DNA of 64,000 bases from Brachionus rotundiformis (Eukaryota; Rotifera; Eurotatoria; Ploima; Brachionidae), in assembly GCA_016802295.1 (NCBI GenBank), contig JAESIW010000064.1:62001-126000 (forward strand). Direction: 5' to 3'. Positions 10,501 through 23,580 of the stretch are shown one piece after another (positions within the stretch are counted from its first letter, which is position 1; each line of letters starts with the position of its first letter). The notes beneath the pieces were generated by a model that saw only the letters and a list, made by a program, of their open reading frames with translations, searched no databases and was not told the DNA's origin. The translations under genes were made by a program, and so were the position numbers.

Positions 10501-13500
10501 AAATACAATGAACAAAACTGTTTTTTATTGAAAAATATAATTAATTTATCTAAGCTCTTATTTAAAAATTTATCTATTTAAATTTTGGTATCTTACTTGA
10601 TTATTTTTTTAAGGGGAAAAGTGTATTATTCGATTGGCAAGAAACGAACCAATCTCATAATATAATAAATGTGGCTATGCCGGATGATAATGTAAAACTA
10701 AATGATTATTTTTGAATATATTTTTTTTAATTATTCCTTTTAACAGAATGCTTCTAAGTCATTAAGTGGACCAAATGCATTTAATTCAGGTCCAATGATA
10801 CCAAATAAAAACTTTCTTCACTCTTTTGAGGAAGAAGGAGAATACTGTGTTATATCGGAAGGTGCACCAGGCAGCTATTGCATTATCCGAGTAATGGTAG
10901 AGGCTCAGAAAACTCATACACCCAAATTGGCTCACGATGAATCGTTTGTAGTATACAAATATCATAAAGTTTTATTGGAATGCGATACGCCCGATGTTGA
11001 CATTCATTATACCATCGATGGATCAGCTCCAAACAAATTAACCAAAGTAAAATTTTTTATAAATAAATAATTATTTAATTTCTGATTTTTGTATTTAGAA
11101 ATATAATTATGAAAAAGGAATTATTTTGAATGAAGAAGGTATAAATTTAGTTAGAGCGATAGCCTATTCGAAAGAATTTCTAACCAGCGATATTTTTACT
11201 TCTCAGTAATGATTAAATTTATAAAAATTTATAAAAAGAGAGATAATTTAACTTATATTTTAAAAGTCGATTTTTTGTAATCAGCCAACCGGAACCAGAA
11301 ATTGAGCCATACAAGAGTATAGAGCCAGTTGATGTATCTTCTGACCTAAATTCACAATGGTGGAAATGCATACCAAAAATTTCTTTTGAACATGCAGGAG
11401 TTGGTTCTCTGGAAATTTATTGGGACCGAATTTTGGATGCTATGCTTCCATTTATAAGCCACTATCAGATTTTTCTCAACCAAGTGTCGTATCGAAAACA
11501 CATTCCAGCCAATGTTAACAAAATTCTTATCAAAGGTCTAGCAGGAGGTAGAAACTATGACATCATGGTCATGATTTATCCCAAAGACAAAACTCTTTTA
11601 CCACAACAATCAAATAAAGTGGTATGATTTTTTTTGAAGCTGTTAAAATTTTTGAAAAGAATTTTTACTTACATTTTTCCAAAGGCTTACTCAACAGCCA
11701 AAGTAACAAATCTGGGAGGACCCATAATTTCTCTTAAGACAAATAAATATAATAATGAAATTACTGTTACATGGTTATCTGTTGATTCATATGAAAATTT
11801 TATCGATTACTATGAGTTGTTAATTGACGGAGATGTTAAGAAAAAAGTAACAAAAAATATCTATTTTATATATAAATAATTTTCTTGTTAAAGATAAAAT
11901 TTTCACCTGGTCGTCACAAATTGACCATTGAAGGCTTTGAAGAAAAAACTAAATATTCTATTATATTAACAGCTGTGCCTAAAGATGGAAGTTTAGCTTT
12001 GGTTTCAAATGAACTTGAAGTGACACTCCCACTCAACTTGGACCAAATAACGCTTCCGGACCCATCTCTAAGAGTTTTGGATAAAGATTTCTACGATGAA
12101 TACATTGAAATTGTTGATTTGGAATCAAAAAGTATATTAAAAATTAAATTCATTTTGGTTTATTTTAAATGCTTTCTTTAAGGCATTATTAAAAAGGTAA
12201 ATTTTAAGTATTTTATTGATTTTAAAAAAATTCTAACAATCGATTAGTCCAGTGAAAATATTCAAGAACAAAAGTACGCACCGTACTTATCATATGATAA
12301 CTATCTTGTACCTAACACGGACTTAGAAAGTCCAAATATAATTGATTATCTCTCTGAAGAGGTAATTTTACAAGGACCTGAAGTTTTAGAAAAAAATTCA
12401 CCACCCGAAGATAAGGGCTTAAATGATAATAATTTAAATGAGGATATAGTAAGTCTACACAGATGTGAATTGCATGGTTGTTAAGTGTAGGAATGAAATA
12501 TTGACCTGCTTGGTGTCCTGATCGGATTCTGAATCTTAAATTTGAATATTTTTAGGCACCTGAAGTTTTTGATGAACAATCAGAAGAATCACTCGTTCCA
12601 AAAGTAACAGTTTCACATTCAGAAAGTGGAAAGATACTGGTACAATGGTACGTCAACTCTCCAATTGCCAAAAATCTAGAATTAACGCACTTTGTGATTG
12701 TGCTTATTGGAAACGAATTCAGTAGTAGGCTGAAATCTGATGCCAGGTAATCAGCCAGATTGATTAAAATTTATTTAAATTAAATAAAAATTTAATTAAA
12801 GTTATGAATGTATGATAGAAAAAGATGGAAAAACCATTCCAGGTGTTCAACATACTTGGCTCATAAAATATAAAGAAAATGCTGAAAATAAATTCATTAT
12901 CGATGGAATATTGGACACATCTTTGTATCAGTAATATATATTTTCTATTACACTTAGAAAAAAATCTAATCTAAATTTTAAAATTTACAGCAAGCTTGAT
13001 AAGAAAAAGAGTTTATCATATTATTCTAATTACTATCTATTCTACTAATTTAATTGATAATTTTTAAATATTTATTCCTTCATTCCTTTTGTATAGTCAA
13101 TTTTACCTTGATGATGAGTCTACTTAATTGCATCCATTCAGAGTTTGGATTGCTTTTTGCTTTAAGAGCTCCATACTCATTTGGCATTTTCAAGATGTGG
13201 CCTTAAAATTAACTTTAGTCTCGCTTTAATGTTTGCCGATCGGACAAAGACAGTTTCCACTTTAGCTGCTTGAAATAATTCCATTTAATGTTATTAGTGA
13301 TTGAATCAAAATTTTCCATTCATTTTTCCTCTGATTTATTTTATTTAAAGATAATTTAGAAAAGGGGTATTTCCAGGACAGCTCTGAATGACATAGTCTT
13401 ATTTTCGGCCCTCTTGTTAGCAATTTTAATTTTACAAAATATAGATTAATTTAAAAAAAGAAAAATAATTAGGAATGTTTTTTATAATTTGTATTTAAAT

Positions 13501-16500
13501 TGTTAAGCAAATTCAGCAATGTTCTTGACAGGGAAGATAAAATATCGAAAGGAGTTTTGTATTTTTGAGTTGTTCCTGTTGATGTTATGAAACAGATAGT
13601 CCTTTATTTCATCAGCTATTAATTCATGGTTTGTAATAACAAATTTCAAAGCTAACTGGTTTGCTCTGTCATTGATCTGATCAATTTTTAGTTCTTTATG
13701 AATTGTATTGATACTTGTCTTTAACAGGAAATATTTGATGATTTTCAGAATCCGATTTTGCATCTTTTGAATTCCGAATTTGATCTTCTGGGTACCCAAT
13801 TGAAGTATCATTAAGCAGAAGTCGAAAAGTGATCTTTGAGAGACTTAAAAAGCATTCTATTGATTTTTATTGAGGATTCCCACTTAAAGCTCCTAACCTT
13901 TCTGATTAGATTAATTTTGGAGATTTGTTTTGAGTTGATTACCTTAAGATGTTCTTTATAGTCAATCTTAGGATTTAATTTTATACCAAGAAATGTCGGA
14001 TTGGGTTCGATCGGGATTCGACTGTTTCCGATTTTTATTTTCATACCATATGTTTTCTCATAGTTCTTTCGGTGTCCAGCTCTGGTAAATGTTATATGGC
14101 CGGTTTTTTTTCTTTGATTTTAAATCCCCATTTCTTGCCGTACTAAATAATTTTGTAAACTGCGTTTTGAAGAATTTTATAGATATCCTTTTTGGAAGCT
14201 TTGAATACCCAAATACAGAGGTCATCTGCAAACAAGGCTATTTTAACATCCAGTGGAATTATATCTGCTATATCGCTAAAAAACAAGAATCAATCCAACG
14301 TAGGAATGATCTTATTATTTAAAATCATAAGTTTTTTTAGCTCTTGTCATTAAATTACAAAGCCCTAAACTACCCTAAACTACCTTTACTGTAAAATTTT
14401 TATTATGGCAATCAACAAATCTAAGAGGACCTGTAAAATTACGAAAAACAAGTCGAACAGAAATATATCAGATCTTTTCATTTCTTCCTAAAGTTAATTT
14501 AATCTTCTTAGAATATCTTACTTAATCAACTAAAGATAATTAGCAATAACTTCAATCTTGAATCAACAATTAACCAAGTGGTTGAAAAGAAAGACTGCCA
14601 AGGCACGACCTAAACTATTTTTTAGATAAATAAATAAATAAATATTAGGGCAAGGTTTTAATTCAAGAATACATTTTTACCTTAATTATTAAAGTATTTT
14701 TGATTAAGTAATTGAAATTAGATATTGAAAAAAAGAATTATTAATGAAAAGAAAAGCAGTTTTTATTTTTGATTGTTTCTATTTTAATGTAAATTTTAAA
14801 TTTTGGTAAAATCTTTCATTAATTTTTTTTAATTACTAAATATTAATTAAAATAAAGCTTTTAATTGATATTTATTTTTCATTTAAGAATATCAGTAAAT
14901 GCTGTTTACAAACTAATAGGCACAAACGAAATTAAAGAATATATTAGACCTTCCAAAACTTTGTATTATACTCCACTTGGTTCACCTCATGCCCCGAAGC
15001 TGAGAGTAAATTCAGTGGATGAACAAACAGCAATGATCGAATGGATTACTGAGTCGTATCCACGACCAGAGTTCATAACTGGCTACAGGCTGATTATCAA
15101 TTCAGAATTAAGTCAAATATTTGACAAAGATGTCAACCAATTTTTGCTGAAAGATATGCAACCTGGCAAAAATTATTCAATTCAAATAGTGGTCTTGACC
15201 GATTCAGTTGTACCACAAAGCAAGCCTTCAAATCCAATAACTCTCGTGTGTCCTCTGAGACCTGCTCACCCATTGATTTCTCAAATACCTTCTGTCAGAC
15301 CCAACTCGGCAACAATTAGCTGGAGACCTGTCGAGCCAAAGTCAAATCAAAAATTTGACCGTATTGTTTCCTATAAGTAATTTGAAAAAATATCAGATTC
15401 GAAAATTTTGTTATTAAAATTTATTATCTTTAAGGATCATGGTTAACAAGAAATTCCATGGAGAAATATTTTCTACAAATTCAAGCACATATTCTTATAT
15501 GATATGCGATCTAATTGAAGGCAAATTTTACGATGTTGAAGTTTATGTAAACTTTAAAATTTTTAGAAATAAAAAGAATCATTAATTTTTACATTAAGGC
15601 ATATTGTGGCAAAACTTTAAAGCATCCTACTGATGAGAAGATGGTTTGTTGCATAATTGGCAGCGAGCCTTCAAATAGATTATCGGTCACACCAACAGCT
15701 CCTCCTGATGCAGTTCAGCTTAGATTGTCCTCGATAACTACAGACGGAATAGAACTCTCCTGGTCTTTTCCGCAGCAATATGGCGATGCAAGTTTGTCTG
15801 GTTTTCAGTTGGTAAAGAATAAACGCTGTCATGGTAACATAATACCCAGCGATCAGTCGTCAATTAAAGTAACAGATATAGAGCTAGGCGAAACCGCTGA
15901 GTTCCAAATGATTTCTTTAACAAACCATCCGGTTGGTAAATATACATCTATTGAAAAACATCCAGATTATTCAATGGATCAACCTCAAAGACAGAAACTT
16001 TTTGATACAATAGCAAATGCTGCCGCTATTCATTCCGATTATCCGGCTTGCAAGATCAGTTCAGTCTTAACTGTAAAATACACAAATCTGGTCAAGCCAG
16101 TGGTAAAAATTTGGACCGAAAAAGTAACTGGATTTTCGGCCATAGTGGCTTTTCAAACAAGTAACTTTATAAAATTATTTTAAAATTTTTTTTGGATAAA
16201 TTGACTTTAATGCGTCATTTTAGGTGAAGCTAAGTTTGGTAAGGAAAAAGACATGTTATTTTATAGTTTAATTGCATGAAAAAAAGTTAATTTTTGCATG
16301 ACTTTTTTAATACAAATTGAATTTTATACAGCGATGTATTTTTGGATAAGTTTATTGGCACAATTTTTTACTGATTAAAGTAAACAATTTTAACTGAGCT
16401 CAGAAAATTTTATAAGTTTTTTTTTTTCTTAATGTTACAATTTTAAGCCTATGAACCCAATTAATTTTATTCTAATTTAAATGAAAAGCATACAAAAAAT

Positions 16501-19500
16501 TTAAATTGCTAAATAATTTTAGATCATTTAAAAACAAAATTAAAATATTCTTAAATAGTTTTTTTAAAAATTAAATATAAAATTAGAAATTTTCTTATTA
16601 CTATAAAATTCCACCTTAAAATGGCAGTTTAAAAAAAAATTGACAAATTGATAATTAAAAAAAAAAATTTATAAATATTTTCCATTCAATTATTTTATTT
16701 ATCTGTTTAATAAATAGTTAATCGTTGAAAGAAAAACGCTTTTATTGTTTTAATAGAATATAATTTAATTTACTTTTTCTAAAATATTTTTTTAAGGTAA
16801 AATGAATGAGAATTTTGTCGAGCCAGATTACTATATAGTGAGCTATTGGCCTGGGACAAATCCAACTGATAAAAATACCAAAACAGTCAAAACCGAAAGT
16901 ATGTCTATTTTATTAAACATTTTAATCTACTAAGAATAATTATTATCATACCATATTTGATATAAATGTTCGGTACTTATTTGACTCTCTCCCTTTTGCT
17001 CCATTTCCATTCTTGGTCAAAGTTTAATTAAACCAAGTTAATATATCTGAATAATTGACCGGTATTTTTAACTTTCTCAAATATAATTTAAATAAAAACA
17101 TTTTACTTTCACTAATTTAATACGATTTACTAATTTTTGTATCTTTTATAATTAACCTTTCTTAATTTTAAAAATTTCAGAGGATTTTGTTCAATTGAAC
17201 AATTTAAAACCAACCCAACTTTACACTGTCCAAGTAGAATCACGTAAAGAAACCAAACGTCTGGAGTCTTCAAAGTCAAAATCAAAAAAAGAATATAGAT
17301 ACTTGGTCTATTCAAAATCGAACCTTTTACAATTTCAAACTGCAAGTCCACCAGATCCACCTACCAACTTGGCTGTCGTATCTACAACATGCCATGCAAT
17401 AAAAATTTCCTGGGACCCGCCAATCGACCATGGTTCTGAAATTATTGGTAATTTAATAAGTCTATTAATTGTATATCTAATTTTCTTTTATTTATATTTA
17501 GCTATTCGAATCGATTGTCATTCAGTTGATTCCAAGAAATCTCTTCACATTTTCAAAGAGCTAACACCAGATAAAAAAAGCTGTATAATAGACAATTTGT
17601 CCGAAAAAACCAGATATAAAATAAGCGTTACTGCGATTAGTGAAGAATATTTCATAAATCATAAAATAAAAGAGCTTAAACAGCTGCCTAAATTGGTCCT
17701 TGAGTCAATGCCATGGTTGCCAAGTGCATCAATTGAAGCCATGACCTCGGGCACAGACCCGGCAAGTGCAGTCAAATGTAAATTGACGATCGACTCTTGT
17801 TTAGATGTGTTCTGGAAATCTGCCAGAGTTTATGGTACAAATAAGTTTATCAGTCAAATTTTGTGCTATCAGGAAATAAGTGAAGAAAAGATGGCAGTTC
17901 AAATACCATTGCCATCTAATGTTAGGAATTTTAAATTGGAGAACATAAAAATTGGAAGCAAATACAAAATATGGATAGAAGCTGTGGTGATGATTAAGCT
18001 GAACATAGAAACGGATTCGATGATCGAGTCCGGTGAAAATCACTATAAGGATATAAAAAACTCTAGATGCACCAATGTTTGCTCTGAAGCACTGATTTTT
18101 CGAGTGCCGGCGCCTTGTGAACCTGTTATTGTAAATCTTCATGGTTATACAAGTGATTCTATTGAGATTTTTTGGGCGAAGCCTTGTTTGTACAGCGAAC
18201 ATAAGGATCCAGATAATTCAGAAGAGAATATGTTCTTGTTTAGGCATTTGATCGGCTACAGAATCGAAATCAATGGCATTAGACAAAAATCCTTGGCTTC
18301 AAATGAAAATTTTTGTATCTTGACAAAGTGTAAACCTCAAACCACTTATAACATTGTTGTTATTGCACAAACGTGCTTAATTCCATCTTTTGAGGTAAAT
18401 TGAAAAATTTTTTTACTAGAAAAATTTTACCATGGTTGAACTAGGGTAAAAGATTTGTGTATGAGGTTAGCAGTAACTTAGAAAAGTATTTAAAATAATT
18501 TAATTAGACTAATTGACTGCCTATTTTTAGTTTTTGGTACATGATAAATTTTAAATTAAAAATAAATTAAATTAAAACTTATTTTTAATAAACTGAATAA
18601 ATATTTTAGTTTAGTAAGATTATATTATCGAACAAATGAACAGCTCGAAGGATACCTAGATGATAAGTGATTATGATTTAGTGATTTTTCAAGTTCAAAA
18701 CCAAGTCAAAAAGAAAACACCTAATTAGATAGCAAAATATATTGTTTAAATAATTGATTGAGCTTTTTTGAAATAAATATTTGTTTACTTAATTAATTCC
18801 GAGTTTGATAACAAGAAAAATAATTTAAATCATAAGAAATTGTAAATATTTTATAGAATTAAAAAAAAATTCTAATCTAACCAAATTTAAACTATTTAAT
18901 TTTTATTAATTGTACAGAGAAACGAGCCTCAAGATAAAATTCAAAAAAAATACACATAATATTTTTTTAAACAGAACTTTATTTAAGGTTAGCTTGGAAA
19001 AATCATGCCAAATTAATAAAAGTTTATCTTAATTCATATGTGTTAAGGTTTATAGAATAAAAATATATTAAAAATGGACTTGAATTTTTTAAATATTAAA
19101 TTACTATAAATTTCTCATAACATGGTTATATTTTGTTATCATACTATAGTTACTAATTTTTTACCAGCTACATGAATAATTTTTGTCTAACATTTTGTTT
19201 TTATCTTTAAGTTTTTTATCAATATATGATTGTATAAAAAATTCCACATCAACTAAAAGAGAGTAACATTCTTTCAAAAAACGAATTTAAATGATATACT
19301 TTTCATCAAGATCTAAATAGATATTTTGAAAAAAATTGATTTATTTAAATTATCAAAGAAATTATATGACAGTGTTTCATATATATTAGTAAAAAATAAG
19401 CAATTGATTATTAAAAAAAATAATACCAGTTTATTTTTTTAAATATTTTAATTTATGAGAAATCACTAAAATAACTTTATATTGTTTTTTAATTAATTTG

Positions 19501-22500
19501 TACCATTTTTCTTTATTTAAATAAAAAAAATTTAATTTGTTTATTTTTTAAAACAGAAAAAATAAAAAGTTTTCTAATTTTTAAGGTAAATGAAATTACT
19601 GAAGATCAGATAGATGTTTCTGATATTGACGAATCTTTCTCAGATCCACTCCAAGTAACCACATTTGCTGATAACGATGAAACCTATTTCACTAGATTGA
19701 GTGGAAAATTTGAAAAAATTCTAGAAACAGATGAGCCTAATTCAATAGGTCGTATTCGTTTAGATTGGGATATAGCTAAATTGACCAATGTTGGTCAATT
19801 AAATTTGAACTGGTTTTCCGTCGAAGAAAGTTTATCTAGAAGAAAAACTTTTGATCCATCTCTAAATCATTGTTTCATTCCGGTCACCAAAACTAAGTGC
19901 ATCTATGAAGTTAGCCTTGATGTGGTATCGGACAATTCGAAAATTCTTTTTACCACTGATAGGCTATTTTTGGAAATACCTGGCTCTCCAGATCCGCCAT
20001 TTATTTGGCTAAAAGAAAAAAGAGAAAATCAAATATTAGTTCATTGGTCAGAGCCGAGGATTTACCACAATAATCATGCCGATGGATATCAATTGTACCT
20101 AAATGACACAAAGATTGGTGTCAAAATAGACAAAAATGTTCAAATAGCAAATATCCCTCTAAAAACCAACCGCATCTATAAAATAAATGTTCAAGCGTTG
20201 AGCTCTTCGGATGACTATGACCATTCTGAGATGTCCAATAGTTTGCATATCAGTACCAGTACGTCTAAAACGACCCAACAGGTCGAGTCCGTATCTGTTC
20301 AGCAAAAAGAAATCTTTGTCGGTACCAACCATGAAGTTGAATTGAGAAAACACTACGAAAATGAAAATGGTTCTGACTATTTGGAGCCCAAGTCGTGTAT
20401 TCCGGTTAAAATTATCAAAATGGGTCAGGATTACATCGATATAGATTGGTCTGGTTACGTCAAAGATACTAATTCGATAAATGAATATAAAATACAATGG
20501 CATTGCCTAAACTCCAACCAGCATAATGAACATAGATGCCCTCCAAGTTTGACTTCGTATAGAATTAAGAGACTAGGAAGTGGAATGCTGTACTGTATCA
20601 AGGTTTTTGCCATCAAAGATACCAATACTTTGGTTAAACGATCTAAAAATATCATCTTGCAAATGAATGGTGCTCCTGATAAACCTTCAGTTAAGTTGAG
20701 GTTAGTTAATTATTATTTTAAACTTAGAACTAATAAAACAAAAAAATCAAAATTTAAAGAAAATTAGGATATCGTTTTTAATGAATTTCCAAAAAAGTTT
20801 ATTTGGTAAGATATGCTTATCTCTTCGGGTAGGAATTTTTGGAAGTTAAAATTTAAAAATATATTAATTCTTTGAAAATTCATAAAGCTCAAGATAACTT
20901 TGCATTAATTTAAGAAAATTTTATATATATATTTTTTTGATATTAAAAACTTAATATTCACCAAATTTTAAAATTTTTTAATAAGTAAAATATTCAACCA
21001 TTATCATCAAAAAACATAATTGAAAATAATAAAAACAATAATTCTATCTGATTTTTAAAACAGTTTAAAATTTTAAACTTTAAATTTAAATTAAATATTG
21101 AAATTTATTAATTTTTGATTATTAATTCTAGAGCATGTAATCACAAATATATAACAATAGAATGGAAGCCACCGATGACATATGGAGAGTCTCAAATTGT
21201 AGCATACAAGCTGTATGTAAATGGTAAAGTCGAAGCAGTTCTTTCCAGCGATCAAACTACTTTTACTTGGACAAGAGGGTCCGCATGTGAAGACTATGTT
21301 TTCCAAATTCAAGTACTTAATAAATTCTTCCCAAATATTATTTAAGATAACTATTTAAAAGGCTTTGAGCACAGACGAGTCCTTGGCAAGTGCTCTATCA
21401 GATCCTTTGAGGGTAACTTTACCAGGCATAAAAATTCCCAAACTTCAGTCAATAGAGAACGAAAACGGTATCTTGAGAATAACTTGGGATGAACCAGTCA
21501 TCAGTGGTGGAGCCAAGATATCATATTTTAGAGTAATTGCAGAAAATGAGCATTCAGGTCGAGTAAAAATTCAAGGACCTTTTGATGAATCTATTAGAGA
21601 GTGCGAATTTTCTAATCTGGATATTGGCAGACAAAAAATTCATTTGGAAATTACAATTCATGGTTCTGCGGAGCCCTTATGTTCCAATCCTATTTATGTC
21701 GATATTGGACAGAAGCCTGAAGCGCCAAATCTTCAGATTCAAGTGTTAGGGCTATCAGAAAGACGCAAGCTAGACAGAATTGCAACGAATTTGATAAACA
21801 AGCGAGATCGCCTATTAAGAATAATCACATATTCCAAAGGTGAAAAAACTAATTTGCCAAAATCGATGGCTAGCTTGAGACATCTCGAGGAAGCACTCAA
21901 TGATTGCTTAAAATTACTCGCTAATTACACTGGATTTATTGTTGCCAACCTTACATGGTCTTGCTACCAACCAAATCAAATAGTCAGATTGTTAGGCTTT
22001 CGAATTTATGTTAATGGAAAACAGTATGGATCTGATCTTAATGCCAGTGCTAAAAGTGTTAGAATAAAGGTAAATTGTGTTACAATTAAATGAAAAAGTT
22101 ATTATTTTTAAATTTTTTTACTGCTAGCTTGAAATTAAGTAATATAAATATTTAAAACATGAATTTTAATTTCTTCTGAAAATCTCAATTTTTGTAATAT
22201 CTACATTGTCTCAAGATAATTTTTAATTAAAAGATAAAAATTTTAAAAAAATTCACAGAAAAATGGTCAATAGAAAATTAATATTAAATTAAAATAAAAA
22301 ATTTTAGTGAAAGAATTTTTATAAATTTGCTTTTAAAAATAATATCAGATTTTTCTATTAAATAACTTTTTCATCATAAATAATAAAATTAAATTTAATT
22401 GTTATATTTTTTATTTTTTTTAAATTATTTTTAAGCTTTCTTTGGAAAAACCAGTTCATTCGATATTTATAACAGCATTTACAGATCGAACAAAAATGGA

Positions 22501-23580
22501 AAGCCAGAATTCAAATGTGGTTGAATTAATTAGTGAAAATTTTTTTCCATTTAGCTTTTTTTGCTTGAACAATGCTCATTTTAAAAATAAATCGTTAGTT
22601 AAAAGTTTTTATTATAATCGAATGTATTAATTATTTATCCGTTTAGATGGCCGGAAAAAGGATGCTGTGCGTACCAAGACACACTGTCAATAGAGAGAGA
22701 CATCATTTCAACATCTAAAGAATTGATAAACTTTGGCAAATTAAAAGAAAAGCAAGAAACATTTAAGTTTGAAGTTCTTGATTTGCGGTCCTTGAAAAAA
22801 ACCTACATGGAGAGCAAATCAAAATCCAGTCGCCTAACAGTGGTCCTATTCTGGACAAAATGGTGCTTGCCGTCAATAAAAATTCTAAACTTTTTTGTGA
22901 TGTATACAAGACAATATGCAAACAAGGCTGAATTCGTTGCCTGCCATTGTGGAAACGAAGATCCAAAAGAATTGTATGACTTGATCAAAAAAGCTGGCTA
23001 TCTGAATGAAAATGTTGAATTTTTCAATGACATTCAATACAACTCAAGTTCAGATAATATAAGAAAATCATCAGTTGATCAGTTCCAGTTAAAAGGTGTA
23101 CCAACTCTCATGGTGTTGAATAAACATGGTCAAATGATTTGGAAAGGTAGATACTGTGTGTGTAACTACCGAAATTTTGAAGCTTTTATGAATCACACAT
23201 TCAGTGAATTAAGTGAAACAAGTTGTGTAAATCAATCATGTGAATTGTGCTCTGGTGATGCGAGCATAGATCCAGAACTTTTTGAGCTAAGAAGCGAACA
23301 AAAATCATTGACACAGTATCTTGAATCGTACATAAAGCCGACATCAGATGTTTGGTATGGTTTGGAAACACATAGACGATCAGTGCCAAAATTACCAAGA
23401 ATTACCACTAGACAATTAATAAGTGTACCAACTAGTGCTAGTATAAGGGATTTCAGACAAAAATCAGATCGAGTTGTTGTTTCTAAAAAGCATTTGTTTT
23501 CTACTTATTCAATTAATAACAAAAAGAGAACCAGCTCTAACGATGGATATTGTTATGGAAACGGAAGAATACCAATTTAA
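7574..23580 (+). CDS. Giant cupredoxin-FN3-thioredoxin protein (>=2,864 aa, 5' incomplete)
   Basis: 26 exons join with consistent phase: 7574-7666, 7725-7796, 7848-8882, 8942-9043, 10614-10691, 10747-11046, 11099-11205, 11285-11621, 11685-11846, 11894-12131, 12183-12196, 12248-12448, 12556-12746, 12802-12930, 14888-15376, 15435-15546, 15599-16160, 16224-16238, 16797-16898, 17181-17447, 17502-18394, 19586-20700, 21132-21312, 21362-22069, 22436-22593, 22647-23580. Domains, numbered from the first visible codon: about five cupredoxin-like repeats (1-510; e.g. ILNIYPEDRVWFVWDD, FPSTGIFYFTS), a CHB_HEX_C-like domain (about 515-600; DVDIHYTIDGSAP), about sixteen fibronectin type III domains (620-2550; e.g. 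ITIEWKPPMTYGES, ILRITWDEPVISGG) and a thioredoxin fold (about 2615-2740; LFWTKWCLPS, cis-Pro GVPTL). No transmembrane segment is visible. FN3 and cupredoxin folds suggest adhesion or scaffolding; the function is unknown to me. A start codon was not found. Confidence 0.8.
9250..9990 (-). mobile_element. RTE-like LINE 3' fragment within an intron of the giant gene
   Basis: On the minus strand this codes, with several stops, for the end of a non-LTR reverse transcriptase: TYLGSVISKNGGS, then LLYGSEC, RRLKWLGHVSRMP and IPRVSLFWTPQG, the usual C-terminal blocks of RTE-related elements common in invertebrates. It is the reverse complement, diverged, of 32830-33420. It sits in the 1.57-kb intron 9044-10613 and explains that intron's size. 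Stops and indels show it is dead. Confidence 0.8.
13503..14330 (-). mobile_element. Jockey/CR1-type LINE remnant within an intron of the giant gene
   Basis: Minus-strand reading gives ALFADDLCIWVFKAS (the catalytic ADD box), KKWGFKIKEKK, NPTFLGIKLNPKIDYKEHL, NLIRKVRSFKWES and KMQNRILKIIKYFLLKTS. These are reverse transcriptase blocks of Jockey/CR1-like elements in the normal order. Stops and frameshifts are present. The remnant accounts for the 1.96-kb intron 12931-14887; I saw no clear homology in 13030-13500. Confidence 0.75.

Noticed and set aside
17801..18202. 133-codon minus-strand open frame
   Set aside because: It lies exactly opposite a coding exon of the giant gene and has no family motif; a shadow of the sense frame. 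The same holds for minus-strand frames at 20159-20503, 20455-20655 and 22763-22988.
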